From: Gemmatimonadota bacterium
GTDB lineage: Bacteria; Gemmatimonadota; Gemmatimonadetes; Gemmatimonadales; Gemmatimonadaceae
Assembly: GCA_028287305.1 (NCBI GenBank)
Contig: JAQBPX010000021.1
Location: 116,433 to 157,590, forward strand
Length of the DNA stretch: 41,158 bases
Direction of reading: 5' to 3'
Shown in pieces: positions 1-8,630 of the stretch; position 1 is the first letter of the stretch, and every line of letters starts with the position of its first letter. The notes below the pieces were generated by a model that was not told the origin of the DNA, did not search any database, and saw only the letters and a program-made list of their open reading frames with translations. The position numbers and the translations under genes were made by a program.

Positions 1-1377
1 GTCCACCATCAGGAAGCGCAGCGTGCGCGGCGTGTGCCGGTACACGAGGCTCGTGATGATGGTGTTGACGCAGACCGACTTGCCGGAGCCGGTGGCGCCG
101 GCGATGAGCAGGTGTGGCATCTTGGCCAGGTCGGCGATCACCGGCTTGCCCTCGAGGTCCTTGCCCAGCGCGATCGGGAGCGCGGCGCGCGCGCTGCGGA
201 AGTCGGGCGCTTCCACCAGCTCGCGGAAGCCCACCATCTCCGGCGTGGGATTCGGCACTTCCACGCCCACCGCGCCGCGCCCGGGGATCGGCGCCACGAT
301 GCGGATGCTGGTCGCGCGCATGGCGAGGGCGAGGTCGTTCGAGAGGTTTGCGAACTGCCGCACCTTCACGCCTGCGGCGGGCTCGATCTCGAACTGCGTC
401 ACCACCGGCCCGGTGGTCCGCCCCACCATCTCGCCCTCCACCTTGAAGGTGCGCAGCGTGTCGAGCAGCCGCTGGCCCATGACGTCGAGCTCGCGCTTGC
501 CGGCGTCTGCGTTGTGCGGCGGGGGCGGCGCCAGCAGGTCGGTGGGCGGCAGCTCGTCGCCGAGCACGTCGCCGCTCGCGGTGGCCTCGATGGCCGCGGC
601 GATCTCCTCCTCGCGCTCCACGTTCGCGGCGCCCTTCGCCTTCCTGCCGCGCGTGCGCCCGCGCTTCGGCTCATCTCCCTCGTCCGCCGCGAGGTCGTCA
701 TTCGCGGCGTCGGCGGCCATCGCCGCATCGATGGCCGGCATCTCCTCCGGGCTCGGCTCCAGCGACAGCGCGAGGTCGGCGTCGTCGCCCTTCTTCCTCC
801 GCTTGCGCTTCGGTGCGTCGAGCGCCTCCGCCATTGCATCGGGCGCGACCACCATCGCCACCGACCCACGGTGGCCGATCAGCGCGCGCACCAGGTTCCA
901 TCCGATGGTGGTGGCCGAGAGCGCGGAGAAGCAGAGGAGCACCACGACCCACGCGCCAAGGTCGCCGAACCAGGCGCGGAAGTACGAGCCCACGAACGCG
1001 CCCCAGAATCCGGCGGCCGTGCTGTACTCGATGATCCCGATCCGTGCGCCGGTGGCCAGGCCCATGGCGATCGGCAGGATGAGCGCGAGCCCGCCGAGGA
1101 ACAGCATCCACGAGCGCTCGCCCCCTTCCTCAATGCGGCCGAACACGCGCAGCGCGTGCACGCCGGGCGCGAAGGGCACGAGCGCGGAGGCGGGCCACCC
1201 GAGGAACGCGACGAGGGGCACCACGAGCACGCTCCCCACCCATCCGACGTTCGCCTGCACGTCCACGCCCCCGCGCAGCTGCGCGAGCGCGAGCACGGCG
1301 AGCGCGCCGGCGAGGAAGACGGCAAAGAGGAGGAGCGCGATGGCCTGCAGCTCGCGCTTGACGTGCGGACTAGCCAC
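1..1377 (-). CDS. ftsK: DNA translocase FtsK/SpoIIIE family, N-terminal part (runs off window)
   Basis: FtsK is a membrane-anchored, ATP-driven hexameric DNA pump that clears chromosome termini from the division septum. The minus-strand frame starts at a GTG (1377-1375) and encodes 459 residues before the left edge. The first ~165 residues hold about four hydrophobic segments. A charged, low-complexity linker rich in Lys/Arg/Asp/Glu follows (about residues 175-270), then the FtsK alpha/beta domains. The Walker A motif GATGSGKS lies at residues 427-434, within the context MPHLLIAGATGSGKSV typical of FtsK, and the visible part ends at the LRFLMVD strand. The Walker B region and the DNA-reading gamma domain would lie outside the window. 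It begins 38 bases after comB and is probably the last or near-last gene of that operon. No convincing Shine-Dalgarno precedes the GTG, so the exact start is uncertain. The family call is secure. Confidence 0.93.
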   Translation of the reverse strand, partial: MASPHVKRELQAIALLLFAVFLAGALAVLALAQLRGGVDVQANVGWVGSVLVVPLVAFLGWPASALVPFAPGVHALRVFGRIEEGGERSWMLFLGGLALILPIAMGLATGARIGIIEYSTAAGFWGAFVGSYFRAWFGDLGAWVVVLLCFSALSATTIGWNLVRALIGHRGSVAMVVAPDAMAEALDAPKRKRRKKGDDADLALSLEPSPEEMPAIDAAMAADAANDDLAADEGDEPKRGRTRGRKAKGAANVEREEEIAAAIEATASGDVLGDELPPTDLLAPPPPHNADAGKRELDVMGQRLLDTLRTFKVEGEMVGRTTGPVVTQFEIEPAAGVKVRQFANLSNDLALAMRATSIRIVAPIPGRGAVGVEVPNPTPEMVGFRELVEAPDFRSARAALPIALGKDLEGKPVIADLAKMPHLLIAGATGSGKSVCVNTIITSLVYRHTPRTLRFLMVD

Positions 1378-1415
1378 GGTGGTTCCCGCTGTGACCGATC
1401 GCGTGACCGCGGGCG

Positions 1416-2165
1416 CTACCGCTCGCGGTCTGGACCGAGCTTGGTGATCTGGCGATCCTGGTAGATCGGGATGACCGGGTAGGCGTCGAGGGTGCCGCAC
1501 ACCTGCAGGTCGGCGGCGAAGCCGGCCTCCACGAGGGCCTGCCCGTGCGCCGATGCCTGGAAGAGGCGGAGGCGATTCTCGCCGTACTTCCGGTCGAGGA
1601 GCGCGGCTGCGAGTGCGGCATCGTTCTGCTCCACCCCGGCCAGCCGCTTGGAGACGTGCGTCACGAAGCGCCCCGCGCAGGCGGCGTCCTCGAGGGAGAA
1701 CTGCTTGTCGCGTCCCGCGCAGACGATGGCGATGTCCGCCCCGCCGCGCAGCGCGGCCCGCAACATCGTGCAGACCGCCGTGAAGTTGACGTACGAGGCG
1801 ACCACCACGTCACGGGCCCCCTGCGCCGCCGCCATGATCGCGGTGGTCCCGTTGCTCGTCGTCATGAGCACGGTCTTCCCCTCCACCAGCTCGCTGGTGA
1901 ACTCGAGGGGTGAGTTGCCCGCGTCGAAGCCCTCGATCGCCAGCATCCGGCGCTCCCCCGCGAGCTTCACCTCGCTGCGCTCGAACGCCTTGGCGCGATT
2001 CACCACTTCCTCCGAGCTCTCCAGCGGCACCACCGCCCGCGCCCCGTTGTTGAGCGCCGCTGCAATGGAGGACGAGGCCCGCAACACGTCGATGACGGCG
2101 ATGACCCGTCCGGTGATCTCTGCGGGCGCGAGCTGCGTCGGCCCGAAATGCACGTCAACCCGCAC
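1416..2165 (-). CDS. comB: 2-phosphosulfolactate phosphatase family protein (ComB)
   Basis: A 249-residue protein of the ComB family, Mg-dependent phosphatases that convert 2-phosphosulfolactate to sulfolactate, a step first known from coenzyme M synthesis. The family core is visible: an N-terminal VIDVLRASSSI block with the putative catalytic Asp26, the TTSNGT turn near residue 103, and a C-terminal DAYPVIPIY segment. The start is a GTG at 2165 that directly abuts the accC stop codon with no gap, so translation is probably coupled. ftsK follows 38 bases downstream. No other coenzyme M gene (comA, comC) is in the window, so the physiological substrate here is open. The fold and family are firm; the exact sulfolactate role is transferred from the family. 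Confidence 0.87.
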   Translation of the reverse strand: MRVDVHFGPTQLAPAEITGRVIAVIDVLRASSSIAAALNNGARAVVPLESSEEVVNRAKAFERSEVKLAGERRMLAIEGFDAGNSPLEFTSELVEGKTVLMTTSNGTTAIMAAAQGARDVVVASYVNFTAVCTMLRAALRGGADIAIVCAGRDKQFSLEDAACAGRFVTHVSKRLAGVEQNDAALAAALLDRKYGENRLRLFQASAHGQALVEAGFAADLQVCGTLDAYPVIPIYQDRQITKLGPDRER

Positions 2166-3530
2166 TCAGGAATGCTCCTTCAGGTCCTTGAAGAGGTCCG
2201 TCTCGCGCTCGAGGAACTTCGTGTCCACGGAGCCGGCCATGAACCGGGGATTCTCCATGACGCGCGCAAGGAACGGGATGGTGGTGGTCACGCCCTCGAT
2301 GATGAAGCTGTCGAGGGCAACCTTCATGCGCGCCAGCGCCTCGGTGCGGTCGCGCCCCTGGCAGATGATCTTCGCCAGCAGCGAGTCGTAGTACGGCGGC
2401 ACGGTGTAGCCGGCATAAACGTGCGTGTCCAGGCGCACGCCAGGCCCGCCGGGCGGATGGAACGTGGTGATGCGCCCCGGGCTCGGCTGGAAGTTCCGCG
2501 CCGGGTCCTCGGCATTCACGCGGCACTCGATCACGTGCCCGCGCAAGGCTGGCAGCTCGAGCACGGTGAGCTTGTCCCCGGCCGCCACGCGAATCTGCTC
2601 CTTCACGAGGTCCACGCCGGTGAGCATCTCGGTCACCGGATGCTCGACCTGGATGCGCGTGTTCATCTCCATGAAGTAGAACGAGCCGTCCTCGTCGAGC
2701 AGCATCTCGATCGTGCCGGCGCCCACGTAGTCGATCGCCTTGGCACCGGCCACGGCCGCGTCGCCCATGCGCTTGCGCAGCTCCGGCGTGACGGCCGGAC
2801 TCGGCGCCTCCTCGATCAGCTTCTGGTGGCGGCGCTGCACGGAGCAGTCGCGCTCCCCCAGGTGGATCACGTTGCCGTGACTGTCGCCGAGGATCTGGAA
2901 CTCGATGTGGCGCGGGCGGGCGAGGTACTTCTCCACGTACACGTCGCCGTTGGCGAAGGCGGACAGCGCCTCGGATCGCGCGAGCTGGAAGGAGCGGGCG
3001 AAGTCGTCCACGTCCTTGGCGACGCGCATTCCCTTGCCCCCGCCGCCGGCAGCCGCCTTGATGATCACGGGGAAGCCGATCTCCTTCGCGAACTCCAGCG
3101 CCTCGTCGGAATCCTCCACCGGACCGGGGGAGCCCGGCACCACGGGGACGCCCACCGCCGTCATCGCCTTGCGGGCGGCGGCCTTGTCGCCCATCACGCG
3201 GATCTGGTCCGCGGTGGGGCCGATGAAGGCGATGTTGCTGGCCACGCACGTCTCGGCGAACTCGGCATTCTCCGCGAGGAAGCCGTAGCCGGGATGGATC
3301 GCGTCGGCGCCGGTGATCTCGGCGGCGGCGATCAGCCGCGGGATGCGCAGGTAGGAGTCGCGCGAGTTCGCGGGGCCGATGCAGACGTCGTCATCGGCGA
3401 AGCGCACGTGGAGCGACTCGCGATCGGCCTCCGAGTACACCGCCACCGTCTGCACGCCGAGCTCCTTGCAGGCGCGAATGACGCGCAGCGCGATCTCGCC
3501 GCGGTTGGCAATCAGGACTTTCTTGAACAT
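2166..3530 (-). CDS. accC: Acetyl-CoA carboxylase, biotin carboxylase subunit
   Basis: Biotin carboxylase performs the first half-reaction of acetyl-CoA carboxylase: ATP-dependent carboxylation of the biotin carried by AccB, which feeds fatty-acid synthesis in the cytoplasm. The 454-residue length fits the family (about 450). The N-terminus reads [20 protein letters not shown], the classic start. The glycine-rich ATP-grasp loop GGGGKGM, the [15 protein letters not shown] strand and the [15 protein letters not shown] active-site block are all intact. Translation starts at ATG 3530, 9 bases after the pilT stop, and the stop abuts the GTG of comB. In most bacteria accB and accC are adjacent; here pilT is interposed. 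The carboxyltransferase genes accA and accD are not in the window. Confidence 0.97.
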   Translation of the reverse strand: MFKKVLIANRGEIALRVIRACKELGVQTVAVYSEADRESLHVRFADDDVCIGPANSRDSYLRIPRLIAAAEITGADAIHPGYGFLAENAEFAETCVASNIAFIGPTADQIRVMGDKAAARKAMTAVGVPVVPGSPGPVEDSDEALEFAKEIGFPVIIKAAAGGGGKGMRVAKDVDDFARSFQLARSEALSAFANGDVYVEKYLARPRHIEFQILGDSHGNVIHLGERDCSVQRRHQKLIEEAPSPAVTPELRKRMGDAAVAGAKAIDYVGAGTIEMLLDEDGSFYFMEMNTRIQVEHPVTEMLTGVDLVKEQIRVAAGDKLTVLELPALRGHVIECRVNAEDPARNFQPSPGRITTFHPPGGPGVRLDTHVYAGYTVPPYYDSLLAKIICQGRDRTEALARMKVALDSFIIEGVTTTIPFLARVMENPRFMAGSVDTKFLERETDLFKDLKEHS

Positions 3531-3539
3531 GCGGCTGCG

Positions 3540-4709
3540 TCAGCTCGGCTTTTCGAACGAGGCCCAGCTGTTGTCGCTCGACCCGGCCACACCCTGGACC
3601 CGGAGCGCGAATTCAGCGGGACTCGTCGCGTAGAACATTGCGTTCTCGTAGGAGATGATCCCCTGCGAGTACCATTGCATCAGCGACTGGTCGAAGCTCT
3701 GCATCCCGTAGGTCACCGTGCCGTCCTTGATGAGGTCCGGGATGTTGAGGGCGGCGTGCATGTCGCGGATCTGGTCGCGCACCGCCGCGGTGTTGATGAG
3801 CACCTCGCATGCGGGCACGCGGCCCGGCTTGTCGGCGCGCGGCACCAGGCGGAGCGAGACGACCGCCTGCAGCGCGCTGGCGAGCGAGAATCGCACCTCC
3901 TCCTGCTGCTGCGGCGGATAGAACGACATCACGCGGTTAATGGTCTGCGTCGCGTCCATCGTGTGCAGGGTGGCGAACACGAGGTGGCCCGTGTCGGCGG
4001 CCTTGAGCGCCGTGTCGAGCGTCTCGAGGTCGCGGATCTCGCCGATCAGGATCACGTCCGGGTCCTGTCGCAGCACGCGCCGCAGCGCCTGCGCGAAGGT
4101 GCCCGTGTCGGTGCCCACTTCGCGCTGGTTGATGTGGCAGTTGATGTCGCGATGGAGGAACTCGATCGGGTCCTCGATCGTGATGATGTTCGCGCGGCGA
4201 TGCTCGTTGATGTGCTGCACCATCGCGGCCAGCGCGGTGGACTTTCCCGAGCCGGTGATGCCGGTGACGAGCACCAGCCCGCGCGGCTTCATGGCGATGT
4301 CCTTGAGGATCTTCGGCAGCGAGAGCTCGTCGAGCGTCTTCGCCTGGTACGGAATCGAGCGCAACGCGTAGCAGAGCGACCCGCGCTGCTGGTACACGTT
4401 CACGCGGAATCGGCCGATCCCCGGCACGCCGATGGCGAAGTCGGCTTCCTTCTCCTCGGTGAACTGCTTCACCTGGCGCGGCGTCATGAGCTGCTCGGCC
4501 AGCGTCTTGAGGTCCTCGGGCTTCACCGGCGGGAGGTCCAGCGGCTCCAGCTCGCCGTTCACGCGCAGCGTGGGCGGGCGGCCGACCTTCATGTGCAGGT
4601 CGGACGCGTTGCGCTGCACCATCGCCTGCAGCACGGTCTTGAAGTTCAGGCCTGCGGCGGCGGCAGCTGGCGTCGCGTCGGGCTCGGGAGCCGCGACCAC
4701 TTCACCCAT
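3540..4709 (-). CDS. pilT: PilT/PilU-type pilus retraction ATPase
   Basis: A hexameric GspE/PilT-family ATPase, expected to power retraction of type IV pili at the inner membrane face. I place the start at ATG 4709 (389 residues); it overlaps the accB stop by 8 bases. The open frame extends 16 codons further upstream, but those lie inside accB. Motifs are intact: Walker A GITGSGKST (150-158), Asp box EDPIEF (179-184), Walker B LIGEIRD (221-227) and His box TGHLVFATLHT (240-250). The C-terminus has the GMQSFDQSL and ISYENAM motifs common to PilT and PilU. An Ala/Pro-rich N-terminal tail of about 20 residues precedes the PAS-like N-domain. No other pilus gene is in the window, so PilT and PilU cannot be told apart here. 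Its place between accB and accC is unusual. Confidence 0.92.
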   Translation of the reverse strand: MGEVVAAPEPDATPAAAAAGLNFKTVLQAMVQRNASDLHMKVGRPPTLRVNGELEPLDLPPVKPEDLKTLAEQLMTPRQVKQFTEEKEADFAIGVPGIGRFRVNVYQQRGSLCYALRSIPYQAKTLDELSLPKILKDIAMKPRGLVLVTGITGSGKSTALAAMVQHINEHRRANIITIEDPIEFLHRDINCHINQREVGTDTGTFAQALRRVLRQDPDVILIGEIRDLETLDTALKAADTGHLVFATLHTMDATQTINRVMSFYPPQQQEEVRFSLASALQAVVSLRLVPRADKPGRVPACEVLINTAAVRDQIRDMHAALNIPDLIKDGTVTYGMQSFDQSLMQWYSQGIISYENAMFYATSPAEFALRVQGVAGSSDNSWASFEKPS

Positions 4710-5208
4710 TCGGGTCGATCCGGAACAGGACCTGGCCGTACTCCACGGGCTGGGCATCGGAGGCGCGAATCTCCTTCACGACCCCCTGGTACTCCGACTC
4801 GATCTCGTTCATGATCTTCATCGCCTCGATGATGCAGAGCGTCTGCCCCTTGCTCACGCGATCTCCCACGGCGACGTACGCCTTGGCGCCCGGCTCGGGC
4901 GCCCCGTAGTACGTGCCGACCATCGGCGACTTCACCTCCAGCCCCGCATTCGCCGGCGGCTCGGCCTTCGGGGCCTCTCCACCGTCGGACAGCGCGGGCA
5001 TCCCCGCGGCGGGCGAGAGGCGCGGCTCGGGTGCCGGGGCGGCCATCACGGGCACGGACATCGGGGCCGCCATCTGCACCGTGCCGCGGTGCTGGGGGCT
5101 CTTCCCGATGCGGATCTTCATGCCCTTGTCGGATGAGATCTCGATCGAGTCCACGGAGGACTCGTCGAGCATCTCGATCAGCTTCTTGACGTAGCGTAAG
5201 TCGATCAT
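4702..5208 (-). CDS. accB: Acetyl-CoA carboxylase, biotin carboxyl carrier protein
   Basis: AccB carries the covalently bound biotin that shuttles CO2 between the biotin carboxylase and the carboxyltransferase. The 168-residue protein has a short N-terminal helical part (1-40), a flexible Ala/Pro/Met-rich linker (about 45-92) and a C-terminal lipoyl/biotinyl domain. The biotinylation motif EAMKIMNEI places the modified lysine at K131. The thumb-like YYGAPEPGAKAYVAVGD stretch (100-116) is typical of bacterial BCCP and absent from plain lipoyl domains. It starts at ATG 5208, 30 bases after the upstream M24 peptidase gene, and its stop overlaps the pilT start by 8 bases. Its partner accC lies 1.2 kb further downstream, beyond pilT. 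Confidence 0.96.
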   Translation of the reverse strand: MIDLRYVKKLIEMLDESSVDSIEISSDKGMKIRIGKSPQHRGTVQMAAPMSVPVMAAPAPEPRLSPAAGMPALSDGGEAPKAEPPANAGLEVKSPMVGTYYGAPEPGAKAYVAVGDRVSKGQTLCIIEAMKIMNEIESEYQGVVKEIRASDAQPVEYGQVLFRIDPNG

Positions 5209-5238
5209 AGGTCGTTGAAGGAGTCGTCCCGCCCCCGT

Positions 5239-6327
5239 TCACGCAAGCTCGACGAGCTCTCGAGTGAACTCGGTCAGGACCATCGGACCATCGGCACCGA
5301 GGTGCACGTCGTCCTCGATGCGGACGCCGCCCCACCCCGGCCGGTAGATCCCCGGCTCGATGGTGACTACGGCACCCACCGGCAGCGTTCCATCGGCCAT
5401 TCGCGACAGGCGGGGCGCCTCGTGCACCTCGAGCCCCAGCCCATGTCCCAGGCTGTGCCCGAACAACTCCCCGTGACCGCGCTGCTCAATGTAGCCCCGG
5501 GCGAGGGCGTCGGCATCCCGCCCGGTCATTCCCGCCCGTACCTGGCGGCTGGCGAGCTCCTGCGCGTGCCTGACGGTCTCGTAGATGCCCCGCTGCTCCG
5601 CCGAGGCCCTGCCCACCACGAAGGTCCGGGTGATGTCGCTGCAGTACCCCCCCACCTGGGCGCCGAAATCGAGGAGGAGGAAGTCCCCCGACTCGATGCG
5701 GCGACCCGACGCTCGCGCGTGCGGCAGCGCCGAGCGCGGGCCGGACGCCACGATGGTCTCGAAGGGAAAGGCCTCGCTCCCCGAGTCGCGCAGGGCGTGC
5801 TCGAGCAGGCCGGCCACCTCGAGCTCCGTCTGTCCCACGGCGACCTGGGGAATAGTCCGCGCGAGTGCCGTGGTCGCCACGAGCGCCGCATCCCGGATCA
5901 TCGCCACCTCGCCGGCGTCCTTTCGCTCGCGCAGGGTCTCCACCAGGTCCAGCGTCGGGCGCCAGGTCCAGCGTCCCCCGCCCTCGAGCAGCCGCTGGAA
6001 GTCGCGGTGCAGCACGTGGCCGGACTCGAAGCCGACCACGCTGATCCCGGGCAGGTGCGCGAGCTGCTGCCAGAGGCCGGTCCAGAGGCTCTGCGGCTCG
6101 ATCGTGACGCGGGCGATGGACCCGACCTCGTCCACCACCTGGGTCTGGTAGCGGAAGTCGGTCACCAGCAACGCGTCGCGCTGCGTGACGAACAGCAGCG
6201 CGCTCGAGCCGGAGAAGCCCGTGAGGTAGCGGATGTTGGGCAGGCTCGTGACCAGCAGCCCGTCCACGTGCGCAGCGCTCAGTCCCTCGGCCAGCGCCGA
6301 GAGGCGAGCCGGGCGTGGGTCAGCCAC
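5239..6327 (-). CDS. M24 family Xaa-Pro aminopeptidase/dipeptidase
   Basis: A cytoplasmic dinuclear-metal peptidase of family M24 that probably cleaves peptides next to proline. An N-terminal creatinase-like domain (VDGLLVTSLPNIRYLTGF, about residues 22-39) precedes the pita-bread catalytic domain. The five metal ligands fall in recognisable blocks: two Asp in LLLDFGAQVGGYCSDITRTF, a His in GHSLGHGLGLEVHE, and Glu residues in TIEPGIY and GVRIEDDV. The open frame extends far upstream into aroQ. The start is best placed at GTG 6327, which overlaps the aroQ TGA by 8 bases and gives 362 residues, the usual length. Many genomes have such a peptidase between aroQ and accB, as here. PepP and PepQ types cannot be separated by eye, so no symbol is given. 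Confidence 0.92.
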   Translation of the reverse strand: MADPRPARLSALAEGLSAAHVDGLLVTSLPNIRYLTGFSGSSALLFVTQRDALLVTDFRYQTQVVDEVGSIARVTIEPQSLWTGLWQQLAHLPGISVVGFESGHVLHRDFQRLLEGGGRWTWRPTLDLVETLRERKDAGEVAMIRDAALVATTALARTIPQVAVGQTELEVAGLLEHALRDSGSEAFPFETIVASGPRSALPHARASGRRIESGDFLLLDFGAQVGGYCSDITRTFVVGRASAEQRGIYETVRHAQELASRQVRAGMTGRDADALARGYIEQRGHGELFGHSLGHGLGLEVHEAPRLSRMADGTLPVGAVVTIEPGIYRPGWGGVRIEDDVHLGADGPMVLTEFTRELVELA

Positions 6328-6760
6328 GGGGCACGACCCGCGCGACGAGCCCGCGCAGCGCAAGCTCGTAGGAGTCGGCGCCGAAACCGCACACCACGCC
6401 GAGCGCCGCGGGCGCCAGCATCGAGTGGCGCCGCTCGGGCTCGCGCGAGAAGATGTTGGTGAGGTGCACCTCGACGAAGGGCACCTCGACGCCGACCAGC
6501 GCATCGCGAATCGCCAGGGAGCTGTGCGTGTAGGCGCCCGCGTTCAGCAGGGCGCCGTCGCAGCAGCCGCGCAGGGCATGAATGGCCTCGATCAGCTCCC
6601 CCTCCCCGTTGTGCTGCGAGAAGGTGAGCGTGACGCCGAACGTCTCCGCCAGGGACCGGAGGCGACGCTCGATGTCCGCGAGCGTTTCACGCCCGTAGAC
6701 CGACGGTTCGCGCTTGCCGAGCAGGTTGAGGTTCGGACCGTTGAGGACCGCGACCCTCAC
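6320..6760 (-). CDS. aroQ: Type II 3-dehydroquinate dehydratase
   Basis: This enzyme dehydrates 3-dehydroquinate to 3-dehydroshikimate in the shikimate pathway. Its 146 residues match the small dodecameric type II family. Diagnostic blocks are present: VLNGPNLNLLGKREP at the N-terminus, the active-site loop tyrosine Y22 in VYG, LLNAGAYTHSSLAIRDAL, and EVHLTNIFSREPERRHS. The loop usually written NHEGEL reads NGEGEL here; the His is not strictly conserved in the family. It starts at GTG 6760, overlapping the upstream TPR gene by 4 bases (GTGA), and its stop overlaps the M24 peptidase start by 8 bases. An aroQ-pepP-accB-accC order is common in bacteria. Confidence 0.96.
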   Translation of the reverse strand: MRVAVLNGPNLNLLGKREPSVYGRETLADIERRLRSLAETFGVTLTFSQHNGEGELIEAIHALRGCCDGALLNAGAYTHSSLAIRDALVGVEVPFVEVHLTNIFSREPERRHSMLAPAALGVVCGFGADSYELALRGLVARVVPRG

Positions 6761-8454
6761 CGCTTCTTCAGCCCCTCGAGCCAGGAATTGAACTGCGCGA
6801 TGTCATCGGGATTCGTGCCCGCGGTCGCGTTCGCATCCGAGGCCGGCGCGCCCTCGGCCTGGGGCGCCACGTCGCCGGCGAAGAACTTGTCGAAGGAGAA
6901 GCTGTTCGCGGCCGGGGTCGCCGGTCCCTCACGGAAGACGTGATCGAGGGAAAGCTCGTTGCTGGCGCGTCGAGCATCCGACCCCTGGCGCTCGGCGGGT
7001 GCGTCGCCCTGTTCCTGCAGCGACGGATCGGCGGCGAACGCCTGTGACAGCGCGAGCGCTGCCGTCTCGTCGGCCACGGAGGCGCGCCCGGTGAAGAGGG
7101 CATCGATGGAACCTGATACGCTCGTCATGGCTGCCCCTTCCATTGCCGCGGGCTGCGTCTCGGACTCGAGCTGCGGCTCGACCTCGGGCTCGAGCTGCGG
7201 CTCGACCTGCGGCTCGAGGTCCGGCAGCGAGGCGATGGGCTCGTCGAGCAGGTCCATGGGAGACTCGAGCGGCTCGTCGAGCGGCTCCTGCTGCGGAAGC
7301 GGGGCTTCCGCGCTCCACGACTCGGACGGGCGCCAGGAGACGATGCCGGCGAGGAACTCGCCGATGGTCGGGCCGGCCTCGATGACCGCTTCCTCGGAGG
7401 CGTAGGATGCACCGTCGGGGGACGCGCCGGGGGCAGCTTCGGCGACGGATACCGCTGGCGCCTCGAGCTCGCCCAGCCGCGCCATGAGGGTCGCGTCGCC
7501 GGGACGCTGCGCCAGCAGCTTGCGATAGACCTCGATCGCCTGGGCGGTGTGTCCCTGCTGCACCAGCAGGTCGGCCATCGTCTCGGTGACGAAGGGCTCC
7601 TCCATGGCCGTGGGCTCGGGGGCGGCCGGCTCCATGTCCAGCTCGACCTCGGCGAAGTCGAGCGCCGCCGGGGCGGGACGCCGGGCCTCGATGATCACCG
7701 TCTCGGCGGTGGACGTCATCGGGTCGAGGTCGAGCGGATCGTCCAGGGTTCCGACCGAGAGGGGCGGCGGCGGGGGCGGCACGTCGCTCTCGTCGAGCAG
7801 GCTGGGAGCGTGCGCGGTGTCGTCGGGCGCATCGTGGCTGGTGGCCTCGAATCCCGCGAGCGCGCCGTGATCGGCGGCGTGGTCGGCCGCGTCATCGGTG
7901 AGCGACGTGAGCTCGAGGTCGAGCAGCTCAGCGGCGCCGGACACCTCGCTCGGCTCCGACTCGCGACCGCCATCGACCGGTGACGCATGCTCCGGAGCCG
8001 GGGCGACCGCATCGTCCGTTGCGGCAGCGTCGGAGGCGGGGAGCGTGGAGCCCTCGCGCTCGGCGACCAGGCGCAGCTGCGCCTGGATTTCCTCGTTGCG
8101 CGGGTCGGCCTCGAGCACGCGCTCGTACCAGCCGCGCGCCGCGTCGAGCGTGCCCAGTTCGAGCGCGATGTCGCCGAGGTGCCGCAGCGCGATCAGGTTC
8201 TCGGGATCGAGGGAGAGTGCGGTCTCGAACACCGACCGCGCCTCCTCGAACTGCGAGGTCTCGAAGAGCGCCTGGCCAAAGACGATGTGCCCCGACATGT
8301 GCCCCGGCTGCTGCGGAAGGTGCTCGCGGCAGATGGCGATGGCCTGCTCGATGTCACCCGCCTTCCGGTACTCGTTCGCCAGCGGGGCGAAGTAGCGGCG
8401 TGGGTTGTCGTCGAATTTCTTTCGAAGCTCGTCGATTCGGGCGGAGCTCGCCAT
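6757..8454 (-). CDS. TPR protein with acidic, Pro-rich linker and LDL-type motifs
   Basis: A 565-residue protein of no assigned function. Residues 1-135 form about three TPR repeats (IDELRKKFDDNPRRYFAPLA opens the first; AIAICREHLPQQPGHMSGHI and LIALRHLGDIALELG follow). A long acidic, Pro/Ala/Glu-rich region follows, with short hydrophobic-acidic motifs such as LLDLELTSL (177-185) and LDLDPMTS (241-248). One more TPR-like unit lies at about 288-330. A run of near-identical PQVEPQLEPEVEPQLE-type repeats lies near residues 400-430. The C-terminus ends in FNSWLEGLKKR. No signal peptide or membrane segment is visible, so it is probably a cytoplasmic scaffold. It is the first gene of the aroQ-acc-ftsK operon and shares its architecture and the LLDLE-TS motif with the protein at 12146-14677. 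Confidence 0.88.
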   Translation of the reverse strand: MASSARIDELRKKFDDNPRRYFAPLANEYRKAGDIEQAIAICREHLPQQPGHMSGHIVFGQALFETSQFEEARSVFETALSLDPENLIALRHLGDIALELGTLDAARGWYERVLEADPRNEEIQAQLRLVAEREGSTLPASDAAATDDAVAPAPEHASPVDGGRESEPSEVSGAAELLDLELTSLTDDAADHAADHGALAGFEATSHDAPDDTAHAPSLLDESDVPPPPPPLSVGTLDDPLDLDPMTSTAETVIIEARRPAPAALDFAEVELDMEPAAPEPTAMEEPFVTETMADLLVQQGHTAQAIEVYRKLLAQRPGDATLMARLGELEAPAVSVAEAAPGASPDGASYASEEAVIEAGPTIGEFLAGIVSWRPSESWSAEAPLPQQEPLDEPLESPMDLLDEPIASLPDLEPQVEPQLEPEVEPQLESETQPAAMEGAAMTSVSGSIDALFTGRASVADETAALALSQAFAADPSLQEQGDAPAERQGSDARRASNELSLDHVFREGPATPAANSFSFDKFFAGDVAPQAEGAPASDANATAGTNPDDIAQFNSWLEGLKKR

Positions 8455-8493
8455 TCGGGCCCTCGAAATGGTGGGGTCCAGCGGAAGGCTGAA

Positions 8494-8521
8494 CTTACAA
8501 GGCGCAGACGCGGCAAGTCAA
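8494..8521 (-). promoter_or_regulatory. Candidate promoter of the TPR-aroQ-acc-ftsK operon
   Basis: On the minus strand TTGACT (8521-8516) is followed after 16 bases by TGTAAG (8499-8494), about 40 bases before the ATG at 8454. It resembles a sigma-70-type promoter and sits in the only gap upstream of eight closely packed genes. The call rests on hexamer similarity only. Confidence 0.42.
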
Positions 8522-8540
8522 TCAGAAGTCACGACCACAC

Positions 8541-8570
8541 TTGATTTTAGGTCACGGCGGCGAGTACGTT
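8541..8570 (+). promoter_or_regulatory. Candidate promoter of the ppiD-like gene
   Basis: TTGATT (8541-8546) is followed by an 18-base spacer and TACGTT (8565-8570), about 60 bases before the GTG start at 8631. It diverges from the minus-strand promoter candidate in the same 176-base gap. The rest of that gap shows no further structure. Confidence 0.35.
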
Positions 8571-8630
8571 TCTCAGCTTGTCATCATCGGCCCCAGGCCG
8601 TCTTTCCCTGCCTTTCAGGAGCTCGACCCC

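Noticed and set aside
23-1464. Two overlapping plus-strand open frames of about 475 codons
   Set aside because: Antisense to ftsK, whose Walker A motif and membrane segments are clear on the minus strand.
2148-4814. 888-codon open frame on the plus strand
   Set aside because: It is antisense to accC, pilT and part of accB, which have intact family motifs. Its product is His/Arg/Val-rich with no recognisable domain, as expected from high-GC shadow frames.
7141-7280. Repetitive tract that looks like a DNA tandem repeat
   Set aside because: It encodes the Glu/Pro/Gln repeat in the linker of the TPR protein. Units vary in length and are best explained as coding low complexity, so it is not listed as a separate repeat element.
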